Assembly (NCBI GenBank): GCA_023376005.1
Contig: CM042142.1
Span: forward strand, 51,587,111 to 51,651,110
Length of the DNA: 64,000 nt
Source: Doryteuthis pealeii
Lineage: Eukaryota; Mollusca; Cephalopoda; Myopsida; Loliginidae
Direction of reading: 5' to 3'
Shown here: positions 11,024-20,822 of the stretch, piece after piece
Layout of the letters: each line of letters starts with the position of its first letter
Position numbering within the stretch: position 1 is the first letter of the stretch
Translations under genes and position numbers: made by a program
Notes under the pieces: model-generated
What the model was told of the DNA's origin: nothing
Database searches by the model: none
Seen by the model: only the letters and a program-made list of their open reading frames with translations

Positions 11024-11373
11024 TATGAGACAGAATCTAGATAAGGAAGAAGGGGTGCGGTGGAAGAAATTTATAAGACACAAGTGATAAACGGCCTGCT
11101 CTGCCTTAAAATCAGCTTTTATGGGTTCTGTGTTCAGACTATGGTTAAAGCATGTAGAAAGAAAAAGAGAAAAAAAAAGAAATAGTAAAAAAATGGGACC
11201 AAACTCATACATGAAGTGTAACTTTTTTTTTTTTATCAGTAGGCTGGAAAGTATTCGGTTCAAAGATCTGAAAATGAACATAAAAGCTGATTTTAAAAGG
11301 CAGGCGGCCGTTGTAGTCATCGTTGTCTATAATCTTCCAGCGACCTTTGTCCGTATTTAGAATTCTGATCATA

Positions 11374-12025
11374 TCTATTATAATGGAGAGTTGTTTGTCT
11401 GTCTGGTTGTAACGGAACGACGTCCCAGACAACGTCACAGAATTCCATTAGTTATTACGTTATATTTCTCAATGGTCATTAAATAATCAGGTTATGCTTA
11501 ATCATTGAGTTAGCTTCCCTTAGGTTAAACAAATGTCTCTATGTAAGACGTCGTAGGGGATAAGAGTTGCTGCTCACATGATCTTCGCAGTACTTCACAT
11601 AAGCGTATTTCGAATGTTGCGATGTGTTGATTTGTATATCATTATAATAGTAAGATAATGTTTACAATGAGTGAGTAGTGGTGTGGAGATGAGACAATTT
11701 GCCATATCGGTTTTATACCCAAGACGATGGTCTAAGATAGAAATTAATTACTTGGGTGTTATTGGATTGGTTTATTATTGTCTATTTCTCAGACGTCATC
11801 TAAGTATGAAGAATACGTTAGTAGTTCGTATGTTATAAGGAAAATTGGAGGATTTAATTATGAATGACAATAGGTAAAGACTAAGTGTAATCTGGTTTGG
11901 TGTTCGGGGTATTTAAGTTTTCGATTTGTCGTTTCGCGCTACATTCAGTATGATATATGAATTATATAGTGAGATAATCGTTTACATTGGTGCTCGTGAG
12001 GGTCGGCGATTGATTGTTTTTGCAG
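11374..12025 (+). mobile_element. Helitron H1, mirror copy
   Basis: Starts A/TCTATTATAATGGAGAG, followed by GTCTGTCTGGTTGTAACGG. It is the reverse-complement counterpart of 10406-11023 across the palindrome centre. The 3-prime end near 12025 is obscured by indels and no CTAG is readable. If the palindrome is an artefact, this is not a separate genomic copy. Confidence 0.5.
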
Positions 12026-12239
12026 TGTAATGCTAAGCTTTGCGTTTCGGAAATTAATGAATTTACCAATCTCAGCTCAGCGACATGAGGTAGTCAATTA
12101 TTTAGAGTTTTAATAGATATATCCGAGTTTTGCTTCTCGCCTGGACAGCCGTTACGCTGAGAGCAGAAGGTTAATCAGAGCTCAGTACTGCGCGTGTCCT
12201 AGTGTTTCCAAGTAATTCGGAGGGAAGAGGGTTAGGATC

Positions 12240-12372
12240 TTCGATACCCTATATGTCGCGAGGGGTAATTTAGCGCATAAGTGAATATGCAGAGTTACAA
12301 GTCAGGATTGGTGAACTCGGACGGAACGAGGTCTTTCCCATGATTTAACCATTACACCACGCGCTTCCATAT
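12240..12372 (-). mobile_element. SINE-B, noisy mirror copy
   Basis: Reads in reverse GGAAGCGCGTGGTGTAATGG at 12372 downward, then a degraded body. It is the mirror of the SINE-B at 10092 within the large palindrome. Confidence 0.55.
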
Positions 12373-12689
12373 ATATATTATAAGACTAAAATTATTTTTA
12401 TTGGGCTTAAATAGAATTTTTAACTTGGATTTTCCTGTCTCTTAAATGCTCTGTTTAGTTCCAAGGGCGATCAGTGGAGCTGTGAGAATCATGGATAATC
12501 GGACAGATGTGAAGCCTGTAACCTGATTGGACAGATGGTCCGGCTTCGAACCTAAGGTGAGAATGCAATGCCGGATAAGAGAAACAGGAGATCATCCAGG
12601 CCGGAAACTAAGTACGGTTCCACGGGAGGAAAGGAGGATAGGGCGGTAACGAAGGCTGCACCAAGAAAAACACAAATGTAAGTAAAAAA

Positions 12690-12890
12690 AAACAAAAAAA
12701 GACCCCAGAAAGTATGTCTGAAATTTGATTTGGATAGAAAAACTGTTTCATTCCCTTGGTGGGCATCTTTTTACTTATGTTCTCATCTACCGCCATAAAA
12801 TTCGAGATATTTCGGAGTAATCTAGGGGAATAATACGTCTCCGTTTTTCCCTCAGAAAACATCTTGCATGGGTCACAAATTTGCATCACA
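12690..12890 (-). other. Possible coding fragment, unknown
   Basis: The minus strand is open with non-repetitive composition (ICDPCKMFSEGKTETYY, LLRNISNFMAVDENISKK, then MPTKGMKQFFYPNQISD). It then runs into a hydrophobic low-complexity T-rich translation. No GT donor fits its downstream end, and the only nearby upstream AG would remove the first part. The mirrored copy at about 9600-9790 carries frameshifts. I do not recognise the protein. It may be an exon or transposon piece, or chance. Confidence 0.25.
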
Positions 12891-12904
12891 GAAACCAGAG
12901 GTAG

Positions 12905-13060
12905 AAGGTAGAGAGAGAGAGAGAGAGAGATGAGAGGAGAGAGAGAGGGGGAGGAGAGGAGAGACGAGTGGCAAGACAAAATAAAGACTGGATGCGTCAA
13001 CTGAGTGAGTGAGCTCTGAAGAGAGAGAGAGAGAGAGACGAGAGAGAGAGAGAGAGAGAG
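12905..13060 (-). repeat. GA array, inverse of the TC array
   Basis: GA runs enclose one reverse-oriented copy of the same unit found at 7860-9590 (AAGACTGGATGCGTCAACTG, then AGTGAGTGAGCTCTGAAG). Together with the left array it frames the palindrome. Confidence 0.8.
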
Positions 13061-13600
13061 AAATTTGTGAACTATAGTATGAAAACGACGGCTGGTATGC
13101 TTATCAGGATGACGCTACACAGAACCTAAGGAAGAAATCATGTGTACGGATGAAATATGATTACTGGAAAGGTTAACAGGTAGATATGCTTAAGGGACAA
13201 AAAAAGATGAACATTAGAGAGTGCATAAGGGAAAGAGAGCCTAGAAGTGAAAATTAAAGATAGAGTAAGTATCTTTGGAGAATATAAGAATGAGGAATAA
13301 GAAGTCAAAGAAGTGAAGAGGAGTAAGTTTAATGAGAAATAAAGTGGAGGCTGTTCTAGAAAAGGTGAGAGCCAGTTGTATGAAGTGTATGAAATTAAAG
13401 GATGGAAGTGAAAGGTGGTGAGCAGGCGTCAGGTGAGGATGTGAGAGGTGGCAGATTGGGACAATCGAGGGGATGATTGATTCGTAGATTGGGAAGATTG
13501 ATCGTGAGTGCATTCTGGAGAGAAAGCAGTGATGAGTTATAGGAGGGTAGCGTCGAAGAGGAAGTGTTTTTTTGAATTGGTGACGGTAGCCCTAGTGGAG
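13060..13600. other. No recognisable feature
   Basis: A/G-rich sequence on the plus strand between the two GA arrays. The short open frames are low-complexity and lack splice or start context. I see no tRNA, Helitron or R signatures here. Confidence 0.5.
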
Positions 13601-14573
13601 GTGTGCGTGATGAAGAGATGGATGAGAGAGAGACTGATGAGTGTAAAAGAAAGACTGGATGTCACTGCGAGTGAGGTGATGGCTGGAAAGAGAAAGCGAG
13701 GCGAGAGAAGAGAGAAGAAGGAGAGGGGAGAGGGGGGGTGGAAGAGGAACGTGGTAGTGAGAACAAAAAGGAACTGGGGATGCTGTAGATGATGTGTGGA
13801 CGCATGAGGAGGAGGGGAAGAGAGGAGGAGAGAGGGGGGAAGAGTAGGAGGAGAGAGAGAGCTGAGAATGAGAAAAAAAGACGCTGGATGTTCACTGAGT
13901 GAGTGACTCTGAGATGAGAGAGTAGAGAGAGAGAGAGAGAGAGAGGAAGAGTAGGGTGAGGAGAGAGAGAGACTGATTGAGAAAAAAAGACTGGATGGTC
14001 ACTGGAGTTGAGTGGGAATCGTCTATGAAAATGAGACTTAGAGCGAGAGAGCAGAGAGAGAGAGGAGAGGGGGGAAGAAGGGAGAGAGAGACTGAGTGCA
14101 AACCAAGAAAGACTGATGTCACTGGGAGGTGAGTGACTCTGACGAGGAGAGAGAGAGGAGAGAGACAGAGAGAGTGGAGAGAGATGAGAGATAGACTTGG
14201 ATGAGAAAAATGTGTTTATGTCACGTGGGAGTGGAGTGATGTCTGAAGAAGAGGATAAGTAAGAGGAGTAGGAGGTAGAGAGAAGAGGGGGGGAGAGAGG
14301 GGGGAGAGAGAGACTGGGATGAACAAAAAACGACTGGATGTCTCGTGAGTGAGTGACATCTGGGGGACAGAGAGAGAGAGAGAGAGAGATGGAGAGAGAG
14401 AGAGGCGAGAGAGAGAGAGCTGATGGAAAAAAAAGAGACTGGATGGTCATCAGGATGTGAGGTGCGTTCTGAAAAGATGAAAGAGAGAGTAAGAGAAGAG
14501 GAGAGTAGAGGAAGAGAAGGGGGAGAGAGGTAGACTGATACAGAAAAAAGATGGATCGTGCATGAGTGAGTGG
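13600..14573 (-). repeat. GA-rich minisatellite array, runs into gap
   Basis: About eight to ten reverse units (GAAAAAAAGACTGGATGGTC, then ACTGAGTGAGTGACTCTG, then GA) of the array described at 7793-9592. It ends at the run of Ns, so its true length is unknown. Serine-rich minus-strand frames are artefacts. Confidence 0.85.
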
Positions 14574-14673
14574 NNNNNNNNNNNNNNNNNNNNNNNNNNN
14601 NNNNNNNNNNNNNNNNNNNNNNNNNNNNNNNNNNNNNNNNNNNNNNNNNNNNNNNNNNNNNNNNNNNNNNNNN
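14574..14673. other. Assembly gap, 100 N
   Basis: Exactly 100 undefined bases, the usual placeholder for a gap of unknown size. It lies at the end of a GA-rich array and near the large palindrome, both known obstacles to assembly. From 14674 to about 15020 the sequence is ordinary A/T-rich DNA without a recognisable feature. Confidence 0.95.
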
Positions 14674-15119
14674 AGAAGCTTGACATTTTTCCCTTTCAAT
14701 TGCAGACAATTGTTCTGTGTACATTTTTTATAGAGGGTCTTTAAGCTTTTATTTATTTTCTTGTTTTAGGATAAATACTTTAATTTTCTTTAATTTCTTT
14801 AATTATGTCAGAAGATAGTACCGTTTATGTAGGGGGCGTAAAAATCAAACATCAGACTTTAAAAGGCACAAATAAAATTAATTACGCTTTTGATCCTCCA
14901 TACATAATAAGACAATAGATTGTTTGAAGAAAATGTATACGAAAACACAGAAACTGCCCAATTATCAGCAACAGTTTAGTTATTTTAGATGAAGTTATTT
15001 TTTTTTCAACAGCAATTTTTGTGAAATTGTTTCATTCTAGACATCACATCATCATGCATCATCTCATCCTCCTCCTCCCCTCCTCCTCCTCATCATCATC
15101 ATCATCCATCAATTCATCA

Positions 15120-15500
15120 ACAATCATCATCATCATCATCAATCTGCATATTGCGATAGTAGCACGGATATACATGAACAATTTCTCTTCACCTGTTCTA
15201 TCTTTATTGCTATCAGGTTACGGTCCCCTACTGTGTAGCAATCCAGTATCCGCAGAATTGGTCATATCAGGTCTTTGCTGGATAGCTCGCACTGGCATGC
15301 CCACCATGCCTGGTATATTTCCATGGAGAACGCTCCTTATAAAGTTTGTCTTGCCCATCTCTAGCTGTGTCCAGCGTGTCTTGTTCGTCTCACTCGAAAA
15401 AAATTATTTGTGTGATACGGGGGCAAGTGGCCGTACATCTGGCCTTTCTTGGTGGTGTTGTTTTCACCATTTGGGTCACGTGCGCATTCCTGTGTAGCTA
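15120..15500 (-). pseudogene. RTE-like LINE remnant, degraded
   Basis: Aligns base by base with the LINE remnant at 1372-1800. Shared anchors on plus are GTAGCACGGATATACATGAA, AGCTCGCACTGGCATGCC, TGTCTTGTTCGTCTCACTCG and GGGGCAAGTGGCCGTACATC. Frame is broken repeatedly. The plus-strand 158-residue open frame over it is antisense to the LINE. A CATCATCATC tract marks the 3-prime end, as in the first copy. Confidence 0.7.
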
Positions 15501-15547
15501 AGAAGTATACTTTTAACATTTCTATTCATTGTTATGTAAGTTATTAT

Positions 15548-15720
15548 AGAAGGCGTGCTGTGGTGTAAATGGTTTCGTCGTAACTATAACTAGAAAATAG
15601 ACTCGATGACCTGATTATCAAAAATTTGAAGAAGCTGTTTGCAATTTCACATAGCGCTGATACCCTTGGGAAAAGTATTCATCCGACTTATTTCTCCCTC
15701 AGCTAATGTGTAAAGTAGTA
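15548..15720 (+). mobile_element. SINE-B, 5-prime half
   Basis: GTGCTGTGGTGTAAATGGTT head, then GCTGTTTGCAATTTCACATA and GCGCTGATACCCTTGGGAAA from the body. It stops at CCCTCAGCTAATGTG. Confidence 0.65.
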
Positions 15721-15914
15721 AGTCTGACTGGTGTCTTTTAACATTGGTTATGAGGTTAAGCCTCTAATGCCAGTAGAACATTTACGTACCATAGGTAAGT
15801 CAATATCTCTTCCACAGAAAAGCGGTGCTCTAATTCACGCATCAGAGGAAGGCAACGGTCAGCTATAAACAGCTACGCGTTATATCTCACAGACAAGTTA
15901 AAATGACAATTCTT

Positions 15915-16350
15915 ACCAGGCCGTGGGAATATCAGTGCTACTGTATGGCTGCACCACATGGAGCTTGACGAGGAAACCTGGAGAATCTGGCCTGGATGTG
16001 TGCCTGCACAAGAAATGTTGCATGCCGATCTTGAATAATAGTGAAATAGACCCACAAGGAAGCAGCTATCACCGCCGCCACCTATCTCACAAACCATCCG
16101 AGTAAGAACGGACAAGACATGCTGGACACTATTGGATCAAGTAAGATGAACTCATGTGACGTCCTCAGCTGTGGAAACCAACTCATGGACATAGCTAGCG
16201 TAGGTCCGTCCAGCAAGGACCCTACATAGACCCAAGTTCTGTGCAGATTACTGGATCTGCGAGGGGGACGTCCCAGGAACATCGTGATGACAGGAATGCT
16301 TGGAGAGAAAAATGATCATGGATACATCATGCCACCCCGGCGGCGACATG
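15915..16350 (+). pseudogene. RTE-like LINE remnant, plus copy
   Basis: Translates as ISVLLYGCTTWSLTRKPGES, then (after a shift) RTDKTCWTLLDQ, corresponding to VLLYGCTTWTLTKR and RRTRHAGHCWRSKDEL of the intact family. CAGCAAGGACCCTACATAGA matches the RTYIDQ region. It ends in the (GATGAT)n tail usual for this LINE. Several stops and frameshifts are present. Its orientation is opposite to the copy at 15120. Confidence 0.7.
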
Positions 16351-16446
16351 ATGATGATGATGATGATGATAGCAGTAAGCAGTGTGGGAAGGAAACGTAA
16401 ACTCTGATTGAAACCTGTTAAACTCTCCTTAAAAAAGTGGGTTTAA

Positions 16447-16804
16447 TTTCCTAGTTGAGTAACCATGAAGTGACGGCAGAAAAACAGAACTCAAATTATT
16501 TATTTATCTTTTCCATTAAACTAACCCTAAAAACCACAACCCAACCCTAACCCTAACCTAACACTAACCCTTGTTGGACTTAAACTTTAAAAACAAAAAT
16601 TAAAAAATTAAAATTAATAGTTTTATTACAAAATTTGTGGGTTCTGTTTTTTCTGGGTCACCCTGTAATATTATGTTACTCAACTAGGAGGGTTAGGGTT
16701 AGGGTTTAGGGTTTAGGGTTAGGGTTAGTTTAATGGGAAAATAAATAATTTGGGTCCTGATTATTAAGGGTCACCATGTAATATCATGTTACTCAACTAG
16801 GAAA
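16447..16804. mobile_element. MITE-like palindrome with telomere-like repeats
   Basis: The terminal inverted repeat begins TTTCCTAGTTGAGTAAC and ends GTTACTCAACTAGGAAA, with TAA directly outside each end. A 3-bp TAA-type duplication is usual for PIF/Harbinger-group elements, so that group is possible. Arms of about 95 bp also hold vertebrate-type telomere hexamers: CCCTAA runs at 16521-16570 and TTAGGG runs at 16690-16729. The CTAGTTGAGTAAC end motif occurs a third time internally at about 16675. Confidence 0.7.
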
Positions 16805-16862
16805 TAACCAGAAATTGACCATGTGTCACATCCTACGCGTGCGGAGGGATTGGTGAATATAT
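16805..16862 (+). mobile_element. SINE-B 3-prime end fragment
   Basis: ATTGACCATGTGTCACATCC, TGCGGAGGGATTGGTGAATA and then a TA run form the last 50 bases of SINE-B. The TA run directly at the tail is seen in most copies. Confidence 0.6.
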
Positions 16863-17071
16863 ATATATAGTTAGTGAAGTTCCCACCAAAAATGTCCGCT
16901 TTTTGTGCATACCTAACATAAATGTATATAAAGTGATACCTTGACTTACAAGTTTAATTCGTTCAACTTGTAACTCAATATAATCAAATCAATTAACCCC
17001 ATTGAAATAAACTTAAATGCTATTAATCCTTGTTTATGCATTTCTAAATAATGTTTTATACATCATTAATA

Positions 17072-17588
17072 CTGGCAAACATATACGCCCCTCGAGCGTA
17101 AGTACTTAAGTTTTAATGAAATGAAATATATTAAATTAGAAAGACTAACGAAATTAAATAAGAATATATATAAAAAGATTACACTTACTTTAATTATACT
17201 TTAATTATTTTCTATATAAAATCATTCATAGGATTTATTTTAATACATTGGAGAATAAAACAATAATATTACAGATCAATAACACGAAGTAATTGTTTAT
17301 TAAATCTGGTTTTGTTAAAGTCAGTATGCAATTTAACCACATGTATTATGTAGACCTTTATTTCTTAGTGATATATAAGACACTTTGCAGATTATTAAAC
17401 GCACTAATAACATGGGCTGCTTTGAGGCAATCAAACTCAGATTTTCATAGAGACATTAATAAATAAGATTTATTCTATATGACTATGAATTAAATATTTA
17501 TTGATAGACTTACGTAACTCCCCAGGGTTATATGACGTAAGCAGTGGCGGTTATAGTCAGAGAAACACCGAATCTCCATAATATATAT
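17072..17588 (-). mobile_element. Helitron H1, back-to-back with the next
   Basis: Minus-strand 3-prime end reads CGCTCGAGGGGCG and then TTTGCCAG, so the usual CTAG is changed to CCAG. The 5-prime side reaches TATGGAGATTCGGTG near 17588. It abuts the plus-strand copy starting at 17593, so two Helitrons sit 5-prime to 5-prime. Confidence 0.65.
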
Positions 17589-17592
17589 CTTA

Positions 17593-18220
17593 TCTTATTA
17601 TAATGGAGATTGTGGGTTTGTATGTCTGTAACCGAAACTACATTACTATTCAAGTCTCAGTTCCCTTTGTTATTTACATCACATTCTCCATGATTTTATT
17701 TTTATTTAAACCTCAATTATTAATAAAATTGTTTTACATCATTAAGACTGTTGACCATATCTACATACTAATAACATGCAATTGTATTTATATATACAAG
17801 AAAATAGCGGTTTACAGTGTGAATGGGAAGGCTAATTTGCATATTGATCTTAAAAAATTGATTTTAATAAATATATGCTAAGTATTATTGATTTCTAATT
17901 GTTTGGTTTTATATTAATAAATATGAGCAAAAATCTCGGGGATAAATCTTAAAAGAAATCCATTAACAAGACGAAATACCTGTAATATTATTCTTTACTT
18001 CCTATTTTAACTAAATAGTTAAATTAGGAAAATGTACCAATGAAAGACGGGAGTAAGGGAAAATGATGGAAGGGTTAGTTTCAAAGTTGTTCTATTTTTG
18101 AATCATACCCCCTCTGTTTCAAATATTTTTATCTGAATTCTTATTCAGTTTCATTAGCCTTTCTAATTTAACATGATATTTTATTATATTAAAACTTAAA
18201 TACTTTGATATATTTGCTAG
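17593..18220 (+). mobile_element. Helitron H1, nearly intact
   Basis: Starts A/TCTTATTATAATGGAG and ends TATTTGCTAG followed by T. It is 628 bp and close to the copy at 47922-48552 throughout, for example ATAGCGGTTTACAGTGTGAA and GCTAATTTGCATATTGAT. The terminal GC hairpin present in that copy is deleted here (TACTTTGATA). Confidence 0.75.
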
Positions 18221-18299
18221 TATATATTATGGAGATTCGGTGTCTCTCTGTCTTTAACCGAAGCTACGCCACTGCTTATGTCATAATACCCTATAATAC

Positions 18300-18300
<1 letters not shown>
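18221..18300 (+). mobile_element. Helitron H1 5-prime fragment
   Basis: ATTATGGAGATTCGGTGTC and TAACCGAAGCTACGCCAC are the start of H1, placed immediately after the CTAG of the previous copy and cut off by a TA microsatellite at 18303. This looks like a head-to-tail tandem insertion. Confidence 0.6.
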
Positions 18301-18347
<47 letters not shown>

Positions 18348-18399
18348 TTTCTATATAAAATGTGATTTACCGGTGAAATTGGTCACAATGGTTTCACAA

Positions 18400-19320
18400 C
18401 GATAAGACAGCGATATAACAAATACAAAGTGCTGAATACGTAAGTAGAGCAAATTTATTATTGTACGCGAACAATCGGCTGGAATTAATCAATGTCTTGA
18501 TTAATTCAGTGGATTTAACCCTGAAGATCCTTATGGTGAAACTCGAGTAGGTTATTCCTGTGCATACAATAATAATAATAATAATAATAATAATATATAA
18601 TTTGTTTTACAAGGTTTCAAAACCAGCCCAATTTGAATCGCTGTCTCGAGCCAAGTTCTTATTTTTGGGGAAAAAAGCCAATGAACCCTGGAAGAAGAAA
18701 AGAAGAAAATAGATAAAAAAAATCTCTTAGGTGTTGAAGCCAAGTTATGTGAAGATGCGCTTGTCTACTGTAACCATTTTCCTTTGCCTTCTGAATGCTT
18801 ACTTGACTTCCTGTTGCTTTGGCAGGCGAAACTTATCGATGTCTTACAGACAAGACCTCATAAGAAATTTATAATAAACTTTTGTTCGACATTCACGAAA
18901 AAAAAAGAAAGAAGGAATGTGTATGTGTGTATGTATAGGATTTGTGACAGAGACTGAGTGAAGTGAGTGGCTCTTCCGCATCTGTAGTGTTCATAAGAGA
19001 TCGATATTAAACAGGTTTGCGTAGAAAGATAGAAATAGTTATTACTTTTACTGTCTGTTTCGTTTCTATCAGAATTTATATACATAAAACCAGACTCATT
19101 CTGTCGGTAACGCTTGAATCAATTTCCGACTACAGACTATTAATATGTTTTTTTTTTTTTAAGTTACAATGTATTTCTATACTAAAATGATTTACAATGC
19201 TTTTCTATAGAAAGATTGATCAATATACAAAAAAATGTGACACACTGACTTTTCGTATTTATCATATATAAATGAATTACGATATACCTAAATGTTGCAT
19301 GTACAGGTAAATGACAGGTA
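18400..19320. other. No recognisable feature
   Basis: Ordinary A/T-rich sequence with a short AAT trinucleotide run near 18575. The open frames on the minus strand lack recognisable domains and splice context. Confidence 0.5.
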
Positions 19321-19327
19321 AATAAAT

Positions 19328-19340
19328 ACACACACACACA

Positions 19341-19398
<58 letters not shown>
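19328..19398. repeat. (CA)n(TA)n microsatellite
   Basis: A short CA run followed by about 55 bp of TA, directly flanking the palindrome that begins at 19405. Confidence 0.9.
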
Positions 19399-19400
<2 letters not shown>

Positions 19401-19404
19401 AAGA

Positions 19405-19580
19405 AATAACCAAAGACTTAGATTTAGGCATTATAGTCTATTTCAGGGAGCTTAGACAAAGTGTCTAACTCTCCCGACTCATCAGATCTTGATGTGTCGG
19501 AGAGTTAGACAATTTGTCTAAGCTCCCTGAAATAGACTATAAAGCTAAATCTCTAAGTCTTTTGTTATTTTCTTTACTTA
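19405..19580. repeat. Palindrome with hammerhead-like cores
   Basis: Arms of about 80 bp mirror each other (AGTCTATTTCAGGGAGCTTA against TAAGCTCCCTGAAATAGACT), centred on CAGATCTTG. Minus-strand 19441-19485 reads CTGATGAGTC, then the hairpin GGGAG/CTCCC extended by TTAGACA/TGTCTAA, then GAAA and the possible stem III ATA/TAT. CTGATGA and GAAA match the hammerhead core. Only two stem I pairs are possible and stem II has a bulge, so activity is doubtful. Confidence 0.6.
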
Positions 19581-19689
19581 TATATTTTGCTCTGTGACGC
19601 TAACATTAAGAGCACACATTGAGCTCTCAAACTGCGACAGGTTTTTTTAAAAAAACTCTTGTGTCGTAAGGAAGATTTATTCTCTGGAC

Positions 19690-19702
19690 TTTTGGATTAT
19701 AT

Positions 19703-19753
<51 letters not shown>

Positions 19754-19770
19754 ATATATATACTAGCAAA
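19690..19770. repeat. TA microsatellite
   Basis: Interrupted TA repeats ending TACTAGCAAAAGTACCC, which resembles a Helitron H1 3-prime end in reverse but lacks further similarity. A short GA and a GT run follow to 19892. Confidence 0.7.
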
Positions 19771-19944
19771 AGTACCCGATCCATGACCGGACTATGAAAT
19801 AAAATAGAAACACCAGAGAGAGAGAGTGTGAGAAAGAGAAAATGGGAGTAAGAGAGGAAAATGATTAATCAAATGTGTGTGTGTGTGTGTGTTATTGGTA
19901 AAGAAAAAGGCTTAAAGATTGGGCATTTTGCGGATATAGATCTA

Positions 19945-19987
19945 TTTCTACTCACAGGTATCTGTGTATAACTATGAGTTTCATCAG
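19945..19987 (-). ncRNA. Hammerhead-like core, single arm
   Basis: Minus strand: CTGATGA, the hairpin ACTCA/TGAGT around a long loop, then GAAA and ATA-GATC-TAT as possible stem III. It is clearly related to the 5663-5875 family (shared CAGATACC and GAAATAGA text). No stem I pairing is found, so it is probably inactive. Confidence 0.35.
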
Positions 19988-20139
19988 ACTACTAACTTTA
20001 TTGAAAATGGTAAACATAAAATTATATACAATTTTTCAGGGAAATCTTGAAACGGTTTCGTTTTCAGTTCTTCTCATTGCCTTAGGAGGCGGCGTTTAGT
20101 GTTTAGTGACCAGCTGGTGGTGATGGTGTCAATCTGGCT

Positions 20140-20143
<4 letters not shown>

Positions 20144-20187
<44 letters not shown>
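20144..20187. repeat. TA microsatellite
   Basis: Uninterrupted TA repeat upstream of the hammerhead at 20355; a second TA array lies at 20560-20612. Confidence 0.9.
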
Positions 20188-20189
<2 letters not shown>

Positions 20190-20354
20190 ATTGTTGGATG
20201 TTTGTTTATTTTAGAAGCATTGTTGAATAAAGTATATATTAATATTTATATTTTTGCTTGAAGGCAATTACAATGCGCATATCGCATAAAATTCGATAAT
20301 TATAGAAGATAATAATGACAAGTGAATTTCGCAAAGAATTATTCGGTGTGTAGA

Positions 20355-20400
20355 ACATCGTACAGACTGTTTCAACTTTATTTAGTCTCATCAGCGATGT
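20355..20400 (-). ncRNA. Complete type I hammerhead ribozyme candidate
   Basis: All parts of a hammerhead occur in order on the minus strand. Stem I is ACATCG paired with CGATGT at the far end. The core is CTGATGA and stem II is GACT/AGTT with loop AAATAA. GAAA is followed by stem III ACA/TGT with loop GTC, then A as nucleotide 17, so cleavage would fall after GTA and before CGATGT. Every invariant core base is present and the 1.1-2.1 pair is C-G. The weak points are a G-T pair at the base of stem II and a 3-bp stem III, both tolerated in known retroelement hammerheads. It lies antisense, about 290 bp upstream of the exon at 20691, between two TA arrays. The surrounding element is not otherwise recognisable. 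Confidence 0.8.
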
Positions 20401-20556
20401 ATACTAACGATTTCCCTCCGACAGAAATCGAAACCGGGACTTCAGCAGGATAGTCAGAAAACTGTATCGCTTCAACCACGATACAGCACGGAAGAATTCC
20501 TGCGAAATTAACCTGTCAATGATACTGAGACGTCTCTTCATATGAGGCAAGGGGAC

Positions 20557-20613
<57 letters not shown>

Positions 20614-20690
20614 GGCGTGTGTGTAAATAAATTAAGTATAACTAAATGTACATGTACATGAGAGTCTAACATTTATTTCAATTATTTCAG

Positions 20691-20822
20691 ATTCCCTTAG
20701 ATGTTCGAGAACAGAAAGGTCCACGACATTTCCCTCATTTTGTGAGCAAATTCGACGGACGAACAAATGGTGGAAATTCCATGTTTCTCCAAGAGCGTTG
20801 TCTGGAAAGAATGCGGCAAAAA
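20691..20822 (+). CDS. Candidate internal exon 1 of unknown gene
   Basis: Preceded by a pyrimidine-rich acceptor ending ATTATTTCAG and followed by the consensus donor GTAAGT. The 132 bases carry no stop in two frames. From the first base it reads IPLDVREQKGPRHFPHF, later SMFLQERCLERMRQK. From the third base it reads SLRCSRTERSTTFPSF, later IRRTNKWWKFHVSPRAL. First-position G content favours the first frame, whose end looks helical and runs on into the next exon. I do not recognise the protein. It lies far from any repeat signature, unlike most of the window. With 33397-33452 and 42738-42840 it forms a collinear set. Confidence 0.6.

Larger units (their letters stand above)
9600..12900. repeat. 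Large noisy palindrome, centre near 11185
   Basis: Everything from about 9600 to 11180 reappears in reverse complement from about 11190 to 12900. Matched pairs include CCTCCCGTGGAACG (9857) with CGGTTCCACGGGAGG (12614), the SINE-B at 10092 with that at 12240, the Helitron at 10406 with that at 11374, and AAAATCAGCTTTTATG with CATAAAAGCTGATTTT at the centre. The arms differ mainly by scattered single-base indels. That pattern fits a fold-back sequencing read placed without polishing, although a real palindrome cannot be excluded. Confidence 0.8.

Noticed and set aside
15021..15497. 158-residue plus-strand frame
   Set aside because: Antisense to a degraded RTE-like LINE; its CATCATCATC start is the LINE 3-prime tract.
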